Origin: Lysobacter sp. S4-A87
GTDB lineage: Bacteria; Pseudomonadota; Gammaproteobacteria; Xanthomonadales; Xanthomonadaceae
Direction: 5' to 3'
Assembly: GCF_022637455.1 (NCBI RefSeq)
Contig: NZ_CP093341.1
Span: forward strand, 682,001-746,000
DNA length: 64,000 nt
The position numbers and the translations under genes were made by a program. Below, piece after piece: positions 8,608-17,684 of the stretch (within the stretch, counting starts at the first letter, position 1; every line of letters starts with the position of its first letter). The notes under the pieces were generated by a model. That model worked only from the letters and a program-made list of their open reading frames with translations. It did no database searches and was not told the DNA's origin.

Positions 8608-9972
8608 TTGAGCAACGACACTTCCAAGCACATCACCCTGATCGGAGCCGGACTCGCCGGTGCCGTGCTCGCCACGCTGCTGGTGCAGCGCGGCTGGAGC
8701 GTGGACGTGTTCGAAAAGCGCGGCGACCCGCGCCTGAAGGGCTACCAGGGCGGCCGCTCGATCAACCTCGCCCTGGCCGAACGCGGACGCCACGCCCTGC
8801 GCCTGGCCGGCGCCGACGACGCGGTGATGCAGCACGCGGTGATGATGCGCGGACGCATGGTCCACTTCCTCGACGGCCGCACCGACCTGCAACGCTACGG
8901 TCGCGACGACAGCGAGGTGATCTGGTCGGTGCACCGCGGCGAGCTCAACGTGATCCTGCTCGACATCGCCGAACGCGCCGGCGCCCGCCTGCATTTCGAC
9001 CGCGGCCTGTCGTCGGTCGACTTCGATGCACGCATTGCCCGCTTCGCCGATCCGCGCGACGGCAGCACGCACGACGTCCCGTTCGTCTCGCTGGTGGGCG
9101 CCGACGGCGCCGGCTCGGCGCTGCGCGCGGCCATGGGGACGAAAGACGAGCTGGGCGAGCGCACCGAGTTCCTCGGCCACTCCTACAAGGAGCTGGAGAT
9201 TCCGCCCACCGCCGACGGCGGCTTCAGCATCGAGCCGAACGCATTGCACATCTGGCCCCGCGGTCGCTACATGTGCATCGCCCTGCCCAACGACGAGCAG
9301 ACCTTCACGGTCACGCTGTTCCTGCCCAACGAGGGCGATCCCAGCTTCGCCACCGTTCGCGACGGCGCCGGTGCACGCGCGCTGTTCGAGCGCGATTTCG
9401 CCGACGCCCTGGCGTTGATCCCCAATCTGGAACAGGACTTCGAGCGCAATCCAGCCGGCCTGCTGGCGACGCTTTACCTCGACCGCTGGCACATGGACGA
9501 CCGTGCAGTGCTGGTCGGCGACGCCGCCCATGCCATGGTGCCGTTCCATGGCCAGGGCATGAACTGCGCGTTCGAGGATTGCGTTGCCCTCGCCGAGCAC
9601 CTGGACGCGACATCCGACCGTGCTGCCGCGTTCGCCGCCTTCCAGGCCGAGCGGCTGCCCAACGCCCGCGCGATCCAGGCGATGGCGCTGGAGAATTACC
9701 TGGAGATGCGCGACCGCGTCGACGATGACGACTACCTGCTGCAGCGCGCCCTCGAGCGCGCGCTGGCGGAACGCCATCCCGACCGGTTCATGCCGCGCTA
9801 TTCCATGGTCACTTTCCAGCGCATGCCCTACGCCACCGCCTTCGAGCGCGGGCGCGTGCAGCGCGAACTGCTGGTGGAGCTGACCCGCGGCCACCGCTCA
9901 CTGGACACGCTCGACTGGGATGCCGTCGACGCCACGGTTCGCGAGCGGCTCGACGTGCTCCCGGTTTCCTGA
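8608..9972 (+). CDS. kmo: Kynurenine 3-monooxygenase
   Basis: FAD- and NADPH-dependent hydroxylation of kynurenine to 3-hydroxykynurenine. 454 residues from the chosen TTG. The N-terminal Rossmann fingerprint is LIGAGLAGAVLA (Gly13, Gly15, Gly18). It is followed by the KMO-specific YQGGRSINLALAERGRHAL segment (about 48-66), and the second FAD motif GDAAHAMVPFHGQGMN lies near 303-318. The TTG at 8608 is preceded by AGGTG and gives the family N-terminus. A GTG at 8599 is an alternative, and the open frame before it has no family similarity. Last gene of the kynurenine segment; exonuclease I follows 14 bases later. Confidence 0.95.
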   Translation: MSNDTSKHITLIGAGLAGAVLATLLVQRGWSVDVFEKRGDPRLKGYQGGRSINLALAERGRHALRLAGADDAVMQHAVMMRGRMVHFLDGRTDLQRYGRDDSEVIWSVHRGELNVILLDIAERAGARLHFDRGLSSVDFDARIARFADPRDGSTHDVPFVSLVGADGAGSALRAAMGTKDELGERTEFLGHSYKELEIPPTADGGFSIEPNALHIWPRGRYMCIALPNDEQTFTVTLFLPNEGDPSFATVRDGAGARALFERDFADALALIPNLEQDFERNPAGLLATLYLDRWHMDDRAVLVGDAAHAMVPFHGQGMNCAFEDCVALAEHLDATSDRAAAFAAFQAERLPNARAIQAMALENYLEMRDRVDDDDYLLQRALERALAERHPDRFMPRYSMVTFQRMPYATAFERGRVQRELLVELTRGHRSLDTLDWDAVDATVRERLDVLPVS

Positions 9973-9986
9973 GTCCGCGCCCGGCC

Positions 9987-11429
9987 ATGCCTGCCAGCTT
10001 CCTCTTCTACGACCTGGAAACCTTCGGTTCCGATCCGCGCACCTCGCGCATCGCGCAGTTTGCGGCGATCCGCACCGACGCCGAGCTCAACCAGATCGAA
10101 GAGCCCATCAGCATCTTCGTCAAGCCGGCGGACGACCTGCTGCCCTCGCCGGGGGCGACGATGGTCACCGGCATCACGCCGCAGCACGCCATGCAGCACG
10201 GCGTGAACGAAGCCGCCGCTTTCGCCCAGATTTTCGAGGAGATGGCGCGCCCGGAGACCTGCAGCCTCGGCTACAACTCGCTGCGCTTCGACGACGAATT
10301 CGTCCGCTACGGGTTCTTCCGCAACTTCTTCGACGCCTATGAGCGCGAGTGGCGTGGCGGCAACTCGCGCTGGGACCTGCTCGACGTGTTGCGCCTTGCC
10401 CACGCCCTGCGTCCCGAAGGCCTGGTGTGGCCCAAGCGCGAGGACGGCGCCACCTCGTTCCGCCTGGAGCACCTGGCCGAAGCCAACGGTGTCCGCGAGG
10501 GCGATGCGCACGAGGCACTGTCGGACGTGCGCGCCCTGATCGGCCTGGCGCGCAAGTTCAAGTCCGCGCAGCCGCGCCTGTGGGACTACGCGCTGCGGCT
10601 GCGCGACAAGCGCTATGCGGCAAGCCTGATGGACGTGGTCGCGATGACCCCGCTGCTGAATGTCTCGCAACGATTCCCGGCCAGTCGCCTGTGTTCAGCG
10701 GCCGTGCTGCCGATTGCGCGCCACCCGCACATCGACAGCCGGGTGATCGTGTTCGACCTTGCACAGGATCCCGAGGCGCTGCTGCAACTCGATGCCGAGG
10801 CGATCGCCGCGCGTCTGTACACGCGCTCGGCCGACCTGGCCGAAGGCGAGGAGCGGATCGCGCTGAAGGAAGTGCACAGCAATCGCAGTCCCGCCCTGGT
10901 GGCCTGGGATCACCTGCGTGCGCCGGACTTCGAGCGCCTTCTCATCGACCCGGCCGAAGTGGAGCGTCGCGCGGCGCGCATCCGCGAGGCGGGCCCGGCG
11001 CTGGTGGAGAAGGTCCGCCAGGTGTTTGCACGCGAGCGCGAGAAGGTCGCATCGGACCTGGATGCCTCGCTCTACGACGGATTCATCGGCGACGGTGACA
11101 AGCGCCTGTTCGCGCAGGTGCGCACGACTCCGCCAGAGGCGCTGGGCGAACGCGAGTTCGGCTTCCGCGATGCGCGCCTGCCCGGCATCCTGTTCCGCTA
11201 CCGCGCGCGCAACTGGCCGCAGACCCTCTCGGCCGACGAGCGCCTGCGTTGGGACGAGTACCGGCGCCAGCGCCTCTACAGCGAAGCCGGGCTGGCCGAG
11301 TACGGCTTCGACCGCTTCGGCACCGAGATCGCGCAGTTGCGTGCCGCCCACGCCGACGCCCCCGACAAGCTGGCCCTGCTCGATCGCCTCGAAGACTGGG
11401 CCGGCGAGATCGCGGCCAGCCTGAACTGA
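9987..11429 (+). CDS. sbcB: Exodeoxyribonuclease I
   Basis: 3'-5' single-strand DNA exonuclease used in mismatch repair and recombination. 480 residues, the E. coli length. The DEDDh active site is complete: Asp9 and Glu11 (FYDLETFG), Asp102 (SLRFDDEFVR), His175 and Asp180 (GDAHEALSDV), all six residues below the E. coli positions. The SH3-like and helical C-terminal domains follow. The start lies 14 bases after kmo, so readthrough is likely, but the function is unrelated. Confidence 0.96.
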   Translation: MPASFLFYDLETFGSDPRTSRIAQFAAIRTDAELNQIEEPISIFVKPADDLLPSPGATMVTGITPQHAMQHGVNEAAAFAQIFEEMARPETCSLGYNSLRFDDEFVRYGFFRNFFDAYEREWRGGNSRWDLLDVLRLAHALRPEGLVWPKREDGATSFRLEHLAEANGVREGDAHEALSDVRALIGLARKFKSAQPRLWDYALRLRDKRYAASLMDVVAMTPLLNVSQRFPASRLCSAAVLPIARHPHIDSRVIVFDLAQDPEALLQLDAEAIAARLYTRSADLAEGEERIALKEVHSNRSPALVAWDHLRAPDFERLLIDPAEVERRAARIREAGPALVEKVRQVFAREREKVASDLDASLYDGFIGDGDKRLFAQVRTTPPEALGEREFGFRDARLPGILFRYRARNWPQTLSADERLRWDEYRRQRLYSEAGLAEYGFDRFGTEIAQLRAAHADAPDKLALLDRLEDWAGEIAASLN

Positions 11430-11460
11430 GTTTGGACTCCCCCATGTTTGAACATCCGCC

Positions 11461-12147
11461 ATGAGCCAGTACTTCAGCGACGCCAGCTTCAAGTTCCTGC
11501 GCGGCCTTGCGCGCAACAACGACCGCGAATGGTTCCATGCGCACAAGGGCGACTACGACAGCCACGTGCGCGAGCCGTTCCAGCACCTGCTGACCGACCT
11601 GCAGCCGGTCCTGGCCGGCGTCAGCGCGCACTACCGGTCCGAGCCCAAGGGCGTAGGCGGCTCGCTGTTCCGCATCCACCGCGACACCCGTTTCGCCAAC
11701 GACAAGACGCCCTACAAGAACTGGCAGGGTGCGCGCCTGTTCCACGAGCGCGGCCGCCAGGTCGAGGCACCGTCGTTCTACCTGCACCTGCAACCTGGCA
11801 ACTGCTTCATCGCCGCGGGCATCTGGCACCCGCAGCCGGACAGCCTGCGCCGTGTCCGCCATTTCATCCTCGACAATCCAGGCAGCTGGAAGGTCGCCGC
11901 ACACGCGGCGAAGTTCCGTCGCCGCTTCGACTTTGACGACAGTGAAGTCCTCACCCGCATGCCGCGCGGTTTTCCCGACGACTTCGAATTCGCCGAAGAC
12001 CTCAAGCGCAAGAACTTCGTCGCACTGCGCGCCATCGACGACGCCACGATGACCGGGCCGCGCCTGCTCAAGACGCTGGAGACCGACCTGCAGGGACTGG
12101 CACCGTTCACCGACTACCTGTGCGCGGCGCTGGACCTGGAGTTCTGA
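11461..12147 (+). CDS. DUF2461 / TIGR02453 family protein
   Basis: 228 residues of the widespread DUF2461 family, function unknown. Typical features are the opening FSDASFKFLRGLARNNDREW (residues 5-24), the RIHRDTRFANDKTPYKNW core (about 72-89) and a conserved aromatic and Arg-rich C-terminal half. No signal peptide or membrane segment. The stop codon sits inside the first unit of a 13-bp triple tandem repeat (12136-12174), so the stop lies in recently duplicated sequence. Confidence 0.88.
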   Translation: MSQYFSDASFKFLRGLARNNDREWFHAHKGDYDSHVREPFQHLLTDLQPVLAGVSAHYRSEPKGVGGSLFRIHRDTRFANDKTPYKNWQGARLFHERGRQVEAPSFYLHLQPGNCFIAAGIWHPQPDSLRRVRHFILDNPGSWKVAAHAAKFRRRFDFDDSEVLTRMPRGFPDDFEFAEDLKRKNFVALRAIDDATMTGPRLLKTLETDLQGLAPFTDYLCAALDLEF

Positions 12148-12174
12148 TCTGGAGTCCTGATCTGGAGTCCTGAT
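12136..12174 (+). repeat. 13-bp tandem repeat, three units
   Basis: Units CTGGAGTTCTGAT, CTGGAGTCCTGAT and CTGGAGTCCTGAT in tandem, spanning the stop of the DUF2461 gene (TGA at 12145-12147). Thirteen is not a multiple of three, so copy-number change cannot extend the frame beyond the first unit's stop. Probably a replication-slippage product. Confidence 0.85.
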
Positions 12175-12272
12175 CGCCTGCCCGAAGCGGCCCGGATGAC
12201 GGCATCGTCGCCGCGACGGCGCGGCAACGCATAATCCGCCCTCGCCCCCCAACCTCGCCCGGTCTGCCGCCC

Positions 12273-13436
12273 TTGTCCCCCGCCGATTTCCGCCGCCATG
12301 CGCTGTTCTACCTGGGGTACTACGGCGCGCTGGGGGCCTATACGCCCTACATCGGCCGCTGGGTGGCGGCCAACGGCCATGGCGGCTACGTCGTCGGGGC
12401 CATGCTGGCGCTGTGGTACGGCGGACGCATCGTCGCCCCGCCCACCTGGGCGCGCATGAGCGCACGCAGTCCCAACCCGGGGCATTGGCTGGTAGCCGGC
12501 TGCGTTCTGTCCCTGCTCGGATTCTCCGCCTTCGCCGGTTTCGATTCCGGGGTGATGCTGTTCGTGACCATGGCCTGGTTCGGCATCTTCTTCAACGCGG
12601 TGATGCCGCAGTTCGAAGCAATGACGCTGTCGGCGCTGGGACAACGCAATCACGATTACGGTCGCATCCGCATGTGGGGTTCGATCGGCTTCCTCGTGGT
12701 CGCCGGCAGCTATGGCTGGCTGCTCGATCGCCTCGGCAACGATGCCTTCGTCTGGCTGACCTTGCCGTGGTTGCTGCTGACGGTGGCCGCCTCGTGGCTG
12801 CATCGCGATGACCACCCGATTCCCGCGGCCGCGGCCAGCGCCGAACCCAGGCAGGCGCTGTGGCGCCGCCCAGGCGCGCGGCGACTGTTGCTGGTGGCGA
12901 TGCTCATGCAACTTGGATTCGGTCCGTTCTACGTGTTCTTCACCCTGCACCTGCAGGCAAACGGACACAACGGTTTCGCCGTCGGCCTGCTGTGGGCGAT
13001 CGGCGTGCTGTGCGAGATCGTGATGTTCTGGCAGGCACCGCGCCTGGTGCAGCGCTTTGGTGCGCAGCGACTGATGGCTGCGTGCCTCATCGCCACCGCT
13101 GTGCGCTGGACGATGATCGCACTGCTGGGAAGCTCGTTCGCATGGATGGCACTGGCGCAGACGGGCCATGCCCTCAGCTTTGCCGCCTTCCACGCCGGCT
13201 GCATGCGACGCATGGCCGAACTGTTTCCCGAGCGACGCGACATGGCCGCTGCGCAAGGCATGCTGTATGGCTTCAGTGGCGGCATCGGCGGTGTCGCCGG
13301 CGCTGCCGTTGCTGCAGTTGCCTGGCAGAACGGCGGTGGTCAGCTCGCTTTCCTGCTCGGTGCCGCCATCGCAGTGGTTGCCCTGCTGGTGCATGTCGTT
13401 CCTGCACGCGCATTTGGTACGCAAACAACAACCTGA
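12273..13436 (+). CDS. MFS transporter, HcaT/MFS_1-like family
   Basis: 387-residue inner-membrane protein with about 12 hydrophobic spans in two halves joined by a loop near residues 185-205. The first span region has the FYLGYYGALGAYTPYIGRW pattern seen in HcaT-type (3-phenylpropionate) and nucleoside-symporter-like MFS members. The GRIRMWGSIGFLV motif (about 130-142) is another family mark. Substrate unknown. The start is a TTG at 12273; no in-frame ATG precedes the first span. A good terminator follows at 13622-13650. Confidence 0.85.
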   Translation: MSPADFRRHALFYLGYYGALGAYTPYIGRWVAANGHGGYVVGAMLALWYGGRIVAPPTWARMSARSPNPGHWLVAGCVLSLLGFSAFAGFDSGVMLFVTMAWFGIFFNAVMPQFEAMTLSALGQRNHDYGRIRMWGSIGFLVVAGSYGWLLDRLGNDAFVWLTLPWLLLTVAASWLHRDDHPIPAAAASAEPRQALWRRPGARRLLLVAMLMQLGFGPFYVFFTLHLQANGHNGFAVGLLWAIGVLCEIVMFWQAPRLVQRFGAQRLMAACLIATAVRWTMIALLGSSFAWMALAQTGHALSFAAFHAGCMRRMAELFPERRDMAAAQGMLYGFSGGIGGVAGAAVAAVAWQNGGGQLAFLLGAAIAVVALLVHVVPARAFGTQTTT

Positions 13437-13621
13437 TCTGCACGCGCAATGCGTTGCCGTGACATTGCATGTGATTGATGCGCTGCGGTTTGACGCTTGC
13501 ACACGCGTGCGTGCGCTTTCACCCCCGATGCGTCCAGGGAAGGACGGCGCAGGCACGCTTTGACACGCGGCCCTGGGCACGCGCGGCGAAGTTCTGACCT
13601 GACCTGCTGACCTTGCAGTTG

Positions 13622-13650
13622 CCCGGTTGCGGCCATCGCAGCCGGGTTTT
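13622..13650 (+). terminator. Rho-independent terminator after the MFS gene
   Basis: A 10-bp stem (CCCGGTTGCG / CGCAGCCGGG, one G-U pair) with a 5-base loop is followed by TTTT. It lies between the MFS gene and the convergent membrane-protein gene. Confidence 0.75.
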
Positions 13651-13661
13651 CGGCACCCGCG

Positions 13662-14339
13662 TCAGCCACCGAGCGCGATGGCCAGGGCGACCAGCGCCGC
13701 ACCGCCCACCAGGAAACACAGCCCGACCAGCCAAGGCTTGCCCATCGTGTAGCGCGACCAGGCATGGCCGGTCGCGAACAGCAGCACCAGCAGCACCGCG
13801 TTGGATGCCCGCAACGCCAGTCGCGCATCGTCGATCAGCAGGAACGGCACGGCGGCTGGCACGCTGCTAAGAACCACCAGCCAGAAACTGGTGAAGGCGC
13901 CGAGCAGGTCGGCCTTGTCCAGCGCCACCACGCCGTCCTGTCTCGATCGCAGGTGAGAGGCGATGCGCGCGTACAGCGACTGCCGGTCGACAGCCGGCAT
14001 CACGTCGCCGAGCAGTTCATCGAGTTCACCGGCCACCACCGCACACGCGGCGGAGTCGTCGGTCGCGGCACGGATGGCCTGCGCGAGGCGGCGCTTGCGT
14101 CCGCGGTCGAACAGCACACCCACCAGGTACATCGCCGCATCGATGATGCCCCAGGCGAGGTTGCAGCCTATGAGCGCGATCAGCAGTTCGCGCGCTCCTT
14201 CGCGCCCCTCGTCCTCGATGATGATCCCGGCGCCCAGGGTGAAGGTCAGCGTCATGATCAGGCCAAACAGCACTTCGGCCAGGCTCGTGGCCGGGTCGAG
14301 GTATCGGTCCATCAGGGAGGAACGGCGCTTGGTACCCAT
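13662..14339 (-). CDS. Multipass membrane protein, VIT-like
   Basis: About 225 residues. After a short basic N-terminus comes YLDPATSLAEVLFGLIMTLT, then four or five hydrophobic spans: two near 25-75, then LLGAFTSFWLVVLSS, LRASNAVLLVLLFATGHAW and a C-terminal LVGLCFLVGGAALVALAIAL. A soluble segment (about 75-140) with many charged residues divides them. The first part resembles proteins annotated as VIT/CCC1-like, which transport iron or manganese in other organisms, but the metal-binding cytosolic domain is not obvious. I would not assign a substrate. Start uncertain: ATGs at 14348 and 14312 are alternatives; 14339 has GGA upstream. Confidence 0.7.
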   Translation of the reverse strand: MGTKRRSSLMDRYLDPATSLAEVLFGLIMTLTFTLGAGIIIEDEGREGARELLIALIGCNLAWGIIDAAMYLVGVLFDRGRKRRLAQAIRAATDDSAACAVVAGELDELLGDVMPAVDRQSLYARIASHLRSRQDGVVALDKADLLGAFTSFWLVVLSSVPAAVPFLLIDDARLALRASNAVLLVLLFATGHAWSRYTMGKPWLVGLCFLVGGAALVALAIALGG

Positions 14340-14472
14340 TGCACGCATCCATGGTGGAAGGTGGCGGTCGACCTCACAGCGGCAGGACGCGGTGCGGCAG
14401 CGCGATCGCCTGCTGTGCACCGCAGGCCCTTATACCAGCATCGCGATCAGCCCGATGTAGCTGCGGCGGCGC

Positions 14473-15945
14473 TCACTGGCCGGTGGCAGCGGCGGGCCCG
14501 CCCGGCTGCAAAGGGACGCCGAAATCGCCGCCGAGCGCGAGGTGCAGGTTGGCGCGCTGGGCACGCCGTTCCGTGGCGACCCGCATCAGGGCGATCCTTG
14601 CCGCATCCAGCGCCAGTTCGCGATCGAGCACCTCGTAACGGTCTACCTTGCCGATGCGCAGCTGGACATTGGCTGCATCGAGCACCTGCTGCAGCGCCTC
14701 GACCTGGCTGGTCAGCGAACGCTCCCGCTGCTGCAGCAGCGCATCTGCAGCCATTGCACTCTCGACTTCGCCGAAAGCCGTGAGGATGGTGCGCGCATAG
14801 TCGGCGGCCGCTTCGCGCTGCTGTTCGTCGCGAATCCCGACCTGGGTCTTCAACCGCCCGGCGTCGAACAGCGGCCACAGGAGCTTGCCCCCCAGCGGAT
14901 AGACGCTCGAACCCAGGCCGTCCTTGAACTGCAGGTACTCCGACGTCAGGTGGCCGGCGCCCAGGTTGAGCGCGATTCGCGGCAATCGCGCGGCCCTGGC
15001 TTCCTCGTGGTTGAAGAACGCCTGTTCGTAGCGCTTGCGCGCCGCCAGCAGGTCGGGGCGACGCGCGATCACGTCCGAGGGCACGCCGACCGGAATGGGA
15101 TCGAGCTTGCCTGGAAGCGTGGACGGAACGGCAATCGATGCCGACGGGTAGCGCCCTACCAGCAGCTCGAGCGTGCGCAGTGCCTGCTGTCTGCCCTGCT
15201 CTGTCTGGAACGCCGCCTCCGTGAAGGTCTGCGCCTGTGCGCGTGCCGCGGCCACGTCCTGGCCGGAGACCTTGCCAATGCGCTCACGGCGCGCCATCAG
15301 CTCGACCTGCGCGTTCGCGCCGTCACGGATCCGCGTCGCCAGCTCGGACTGCCGTGTCGCCTCGACGGCCAGCAACCAGGCCCGTGCCGTCATTGCCGCA
15401 AGCGACTGCCGGGCGTAGGCGAAATCGGCCTCCGCCGAGCGGTAGGCGGCTTCGCCGGCCTTCTTTTCGGCGCGTGCCCGGCCCCACAGGTCCAGCTCCC
15501 AGTTGAGCACCACGCCATAACCGTTGATGTCGAGCCCGTTGGCTGGCTGCAGCGAGTTGGCGTACTTGCCACCGAGAGTGACGGTGGGTTGCAGGTCAGC
15601 GCCCGCCAGGCGCATCTGCAGGCGCGCCTGTTCGAGGCGGCTGGCCGCCACGCGAAGGTCCGGGTTGTGGGCCACGGCCTCGTCGATCAGCGCCTGCAGC
15701 TGCTCGTCGGCATCGCCGAGCCATTGCGGACGGAAGGCGTTTGTGGCGGCCACGGCGCTCCATTCGGCCGGCACAGCCATCGCGCCCAGCGCCTGCTCAT
15801 GGATGCTGGCGTCGTCGGGCGCGGTCAGGTTTGCGCAGCCAGCCGCGCCGACAAACAGCGCCATCACCAGCAGTTCGCGGCCGCGATGGATGAGGTCGTT
15901 GGCGCGGTCGTGGACGCGGTCGTGGCTGGCCATCGTCGTGCCCAC
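14473..15945 (-). CDS. NodT/TolC-family outer membrane efflux lipoprotein
   Basis: Outer membrane channel of a tripartite export system, 490 residues. The N-terminus is a lipoprotein signal with lipobox VGAAGC (Cys37). Two outer-membrane-efflux repeats follow, each with the coiled-coil pattern (ALIDEAVAHNPDLRVAASRL near 85-104; RRPDLLAARKRYEQAFF near 303). LNWELDLWGRARAEKKAGEA is the classic NodT signature. It starts one base after the stop of the HlyD-type adaptor gene, with a GTG at 15945; an ATG at 15933 is an equally possible start. It is third in a reverse-strand operon with DUF3302 and HlyD genes. No RND or ABC pump gene is present beside it. Confidence 0.92.
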   Translation of the reverse strand: MGTTMASHDRVHDRANDLIHRGRELLVMALFVGAAGCANLTAPDDASIHEQALGAMAVPAEWSAVAATNAFRPQWLGDADEQLQALIDEAVAHNPDLRVAASRLEQARLQMRLAGADLQPTVTLGGKYANSLQPANGLDINGYGVVLNWELDLWGRARAEKKAGEAAYRSAEADFAYARQSLAAMTARAWLLAVEATRQSELATRIRDGANAQVELMARRERIGKVSGQDVAAARAQAQTFTEAAFQTEQGRQQALRTLELLVGRYPSASIAVPSTLPGKLDPIPVGVPSDVIARRPDLLAARKRYEQAFFNHEEARAARLPRIALNLGAGHLTSEYLQFKDGLGSSVYPLGGKLLWPLFDAGRLKTQVGIRDEQQREAAADYARTILTAFGEVESAMAADALLQQRERSLTSQVEALQQVLDAANVQLRIGKVDRYEVLDRELALDAARIALMRVATERRAQRANLHLALGGDFGVPLQPGGPAAATGQ

Positions 15946-15946
15946 G

Positions 15947-17089
15947 TCAATGCAGCTTCAAGATCAGGTAGTTCGTCACCGAGTTGACCCTGAGGATTAC
16001 CTTCCTGATCAAGTGGATGGGCTTTGCGTGCGGCGTGTAAATCGCGCCATTGCCGCGTGCGCCCATGGCCAGGACGTTGTTTTCGGGATCGGTGATGCGC
16101 ACCTTGACCGCGTATTTCTGTGGCGGAACGGCACGATCGGTCTCGGCCGGCAGGTTTGGCAACACGCCCGATGCCTGGAACTGGCCCTGCCCGGTAGCCC
16201 ACACGATGGAATCGACCTCACCCTTGATGATCTTGCCAGGCAGCGTCGCCAACGCGATCTCCACCTCATCGCCGCGCTCTACCCGGGTCAACTCGTTCTG
16301 GTTATAGAACGCGACCACCTGCTGCTCGACTTCCACGAAGGTCATCACCGGCCGGAACGGCAGCGCCGCGGCATAGGAGCCGGCGCGCACCTGCAGGTTG
16401 ATCGCGTAGCCGTCGGCAGGCGCATAGACAATCGTCTGTGACAGCTCCCACCTGGCCTGTTCAAGCCTGGCGCGAGTCACGGCCACCGACGACTGCTCAT
16501 CGCCGACGATCGAATCCAGTTCGGTCTGGACCTTTGCCTCGGCCGCCATTGCGGCGTGGTAAGCCGCCTCCAGGCGCCTGGCATCGGCGTCGTAGGATTC
16601 GACGTCGTAGTGTGCGCCGGCGCCCTCGGACGACAGCTGCCGGGACTGATTGAGGCGAGTGCGCGCCAGATCGAGCTGAGCCAGCGCCGAGCGGGTGTTG
16701 TTGCGGGCCGCGCGCAGGTCCTGGTCCAGCTGCGCGGCCGAAGATTCGGCGCCGACCAGGCTCGCCTCCAGCTCTTTCACTTTCAGTTCGAACGGTTCCG
16801 GGTCGATCTTCAGGATCGGTGTGCCCTTGCGATAGAGGTGATTGCCTTCGATCGGCACCTCGACGACACGGCCGGTGACGCGTGGCACCACTTCGACCGC
16901 GTAGTTCAGTACGCGCACGTCGCTTGAAGACGGTGCGACCACGTTGAGCAGGAGAATGGTGACGGCCATGCCGGCCAGTGCAACCACCACCACCGCGACC
17001 TGGGAATAGATATTCCACGGCAGCAGCTTGAACTTGATGAAGACCAGCCAGACAACCAGGCTGTACGTCGCGAGTATCAGGATTTCCAA
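15947..17089 (-). CDS. HlyD-family membrane fusion protein (YiaV/YibH-like)
   Basis: Periplasmic adaptor, 380 residues. Two N-terminal transmembrane spans (about 1-20 and 33-55) precede the beta-barrel/lipoyl entry VVEVVPRVTGRVVEVPIEGN. A long alpha-hairpin (about 100-225, Ala/Gln/Arg-rich coiled coil) and the second lipoyl half (TIVYAPADGYAINLQVRAG) follow. Two N-terminal spans together with a DUF3302 partner gene match E. coli YiaV-YiaW and YibH-YibI. Start is a TTG at 17089 with GGGA upstream; the open frame further upstream overlaps the DUF3302 gene out of frame. The adaptor with the outer membrane factor downstream implies export, but no pump gene is seen and the substrate is unknown. 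Confidence 0.9.
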   Translation of the reverse strand: MEILILATYSLVVWLVFIKFKLLPWNIYSQVAVVVVALAGMAVTILLLNVVAPSSSDVRVLNYAVEVVPRVTGRVVEVPIEGNHLYRKGTPILKIDPEPFELKVKELEASLVGAESSAAQLDQDLRAARNNTRSALAQLDLARTRLNQSRQLSSEGAGAHYDVESYDADARRLEAAYHAAMAAEAKVQTELDSIVGDEQSSVAVTRARLEQARWELSQTIVYAPADGYAINLQVRAGSYAAALPFRPVMTFVEVEQQVVAFYNQNELTRVERGDEVEIALATLPGKIIKGEVDSIVWATGQGQFQASGVLPNLPAETDRAVPPQKYAVKVRITDPENNVLAMGARGNGAIYTPHAKPIHLIRKVILRVNSVTNYLILKLH

Positions 17090-17120
17090 GGCGTTCCCAG
17101 TTCTGTTCGGTGAAGGCGCG

Positions 17121-17684
17121 TCAGGTATCGGCTGCGAACTGCGCAGCGCCGCGTTCGGCCATGGCGTCCAGGCGTTCCTGCAGGGCAGCGACCTGCTCGC
17201 GCAGCACGACCAGTTCTTCATCGGCAGGCGCTTCATCGACAGCGCCGTCGAAATGCGGGTCCGGCACGGCTTCGCGCGCTGTCACGGCCGGAGCCGTGGC
17301 GGGACCGGTGCCGGCGTCGGGGGGTTCCAGCCGGAAGCGCAATGGCTTCATGTAGGCCCACAGCATCGCCAGCGGCCACAGCAGGCCGCCAAACACCAGC
17401 GACAACAGGCTCAGGACCTGGATTGCCTCCTTCTGCGGATGGTCGCGCGCCTGGGCCACGCGTTCGGGCCAGACATGCACGGTCCAGAACACGGCCAGTC
17501 CCAGTAGCGGAGCGACCACGATCACCACCCAGACCATCACGTCGGCGATCTTGTCCTCCATGCCGCCGGACGCCATCGCCTGTCCGGCCTGGAGCGTGAG
17601 GACCAGGGACAGCAGGCGGGGGATCGCGCGCGAACGCCTTCGCGCTTCATTTCTGCAGGGCACTTCGGGGCGTGTTGCCTTCAC
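17121..17684 (-). CDS. DUF3302 inner-membrane protein (YiaW/YibI-like)
   Basis: 187 residues. A basic N-terminus and a hydrophobic stretch (IPRLLSLVLTLQAGQAMASG) look like a signal sequence. Two membrane spans follow (VMVWVVIVVAPLLGLAVFW and VLSLLSLVFGGLLWPLAMLW) around a HPQKEAIQ loop, the DUF3302 signature. The C-terminal tail is acidic and ends in a coiled coil (LREQVAALQERLDAMAE). Start GTG at 17684, chosen because GGAGG lies 7 bases upstream. First gene of the operon with the HlyD adaptor (31 bases apart) and outer membrane factor. The operator-like dyad at 17842-17859 lies 160 bases upstream. Confidence 0.85.
   Translation of the reverse strand: MKATRPEVPCRNEARRRSRAIPRLLSLVLTLQAGQAMASGGMEDKIADVMVWVVIVVAPLLGLAVFWTVHVWPERVAQARDHPQKEAIQVLSLLSLVFGGLLWPLAMLWAYMKPLRFRLEPPDAGTGPATAPAVTAREAVPDPHFDGAVDEAPADEELVVLREQVAALQERLDAMAERGAAQFAADT

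Noticed and set aside
17101-17236. Upstream extension of the HlyD-type protein
   Set aside because: Overlaps the DUF3302 gene in another frame; the TTG at 17089 has a proper ribosome-binding site and begins at the first membrane span.
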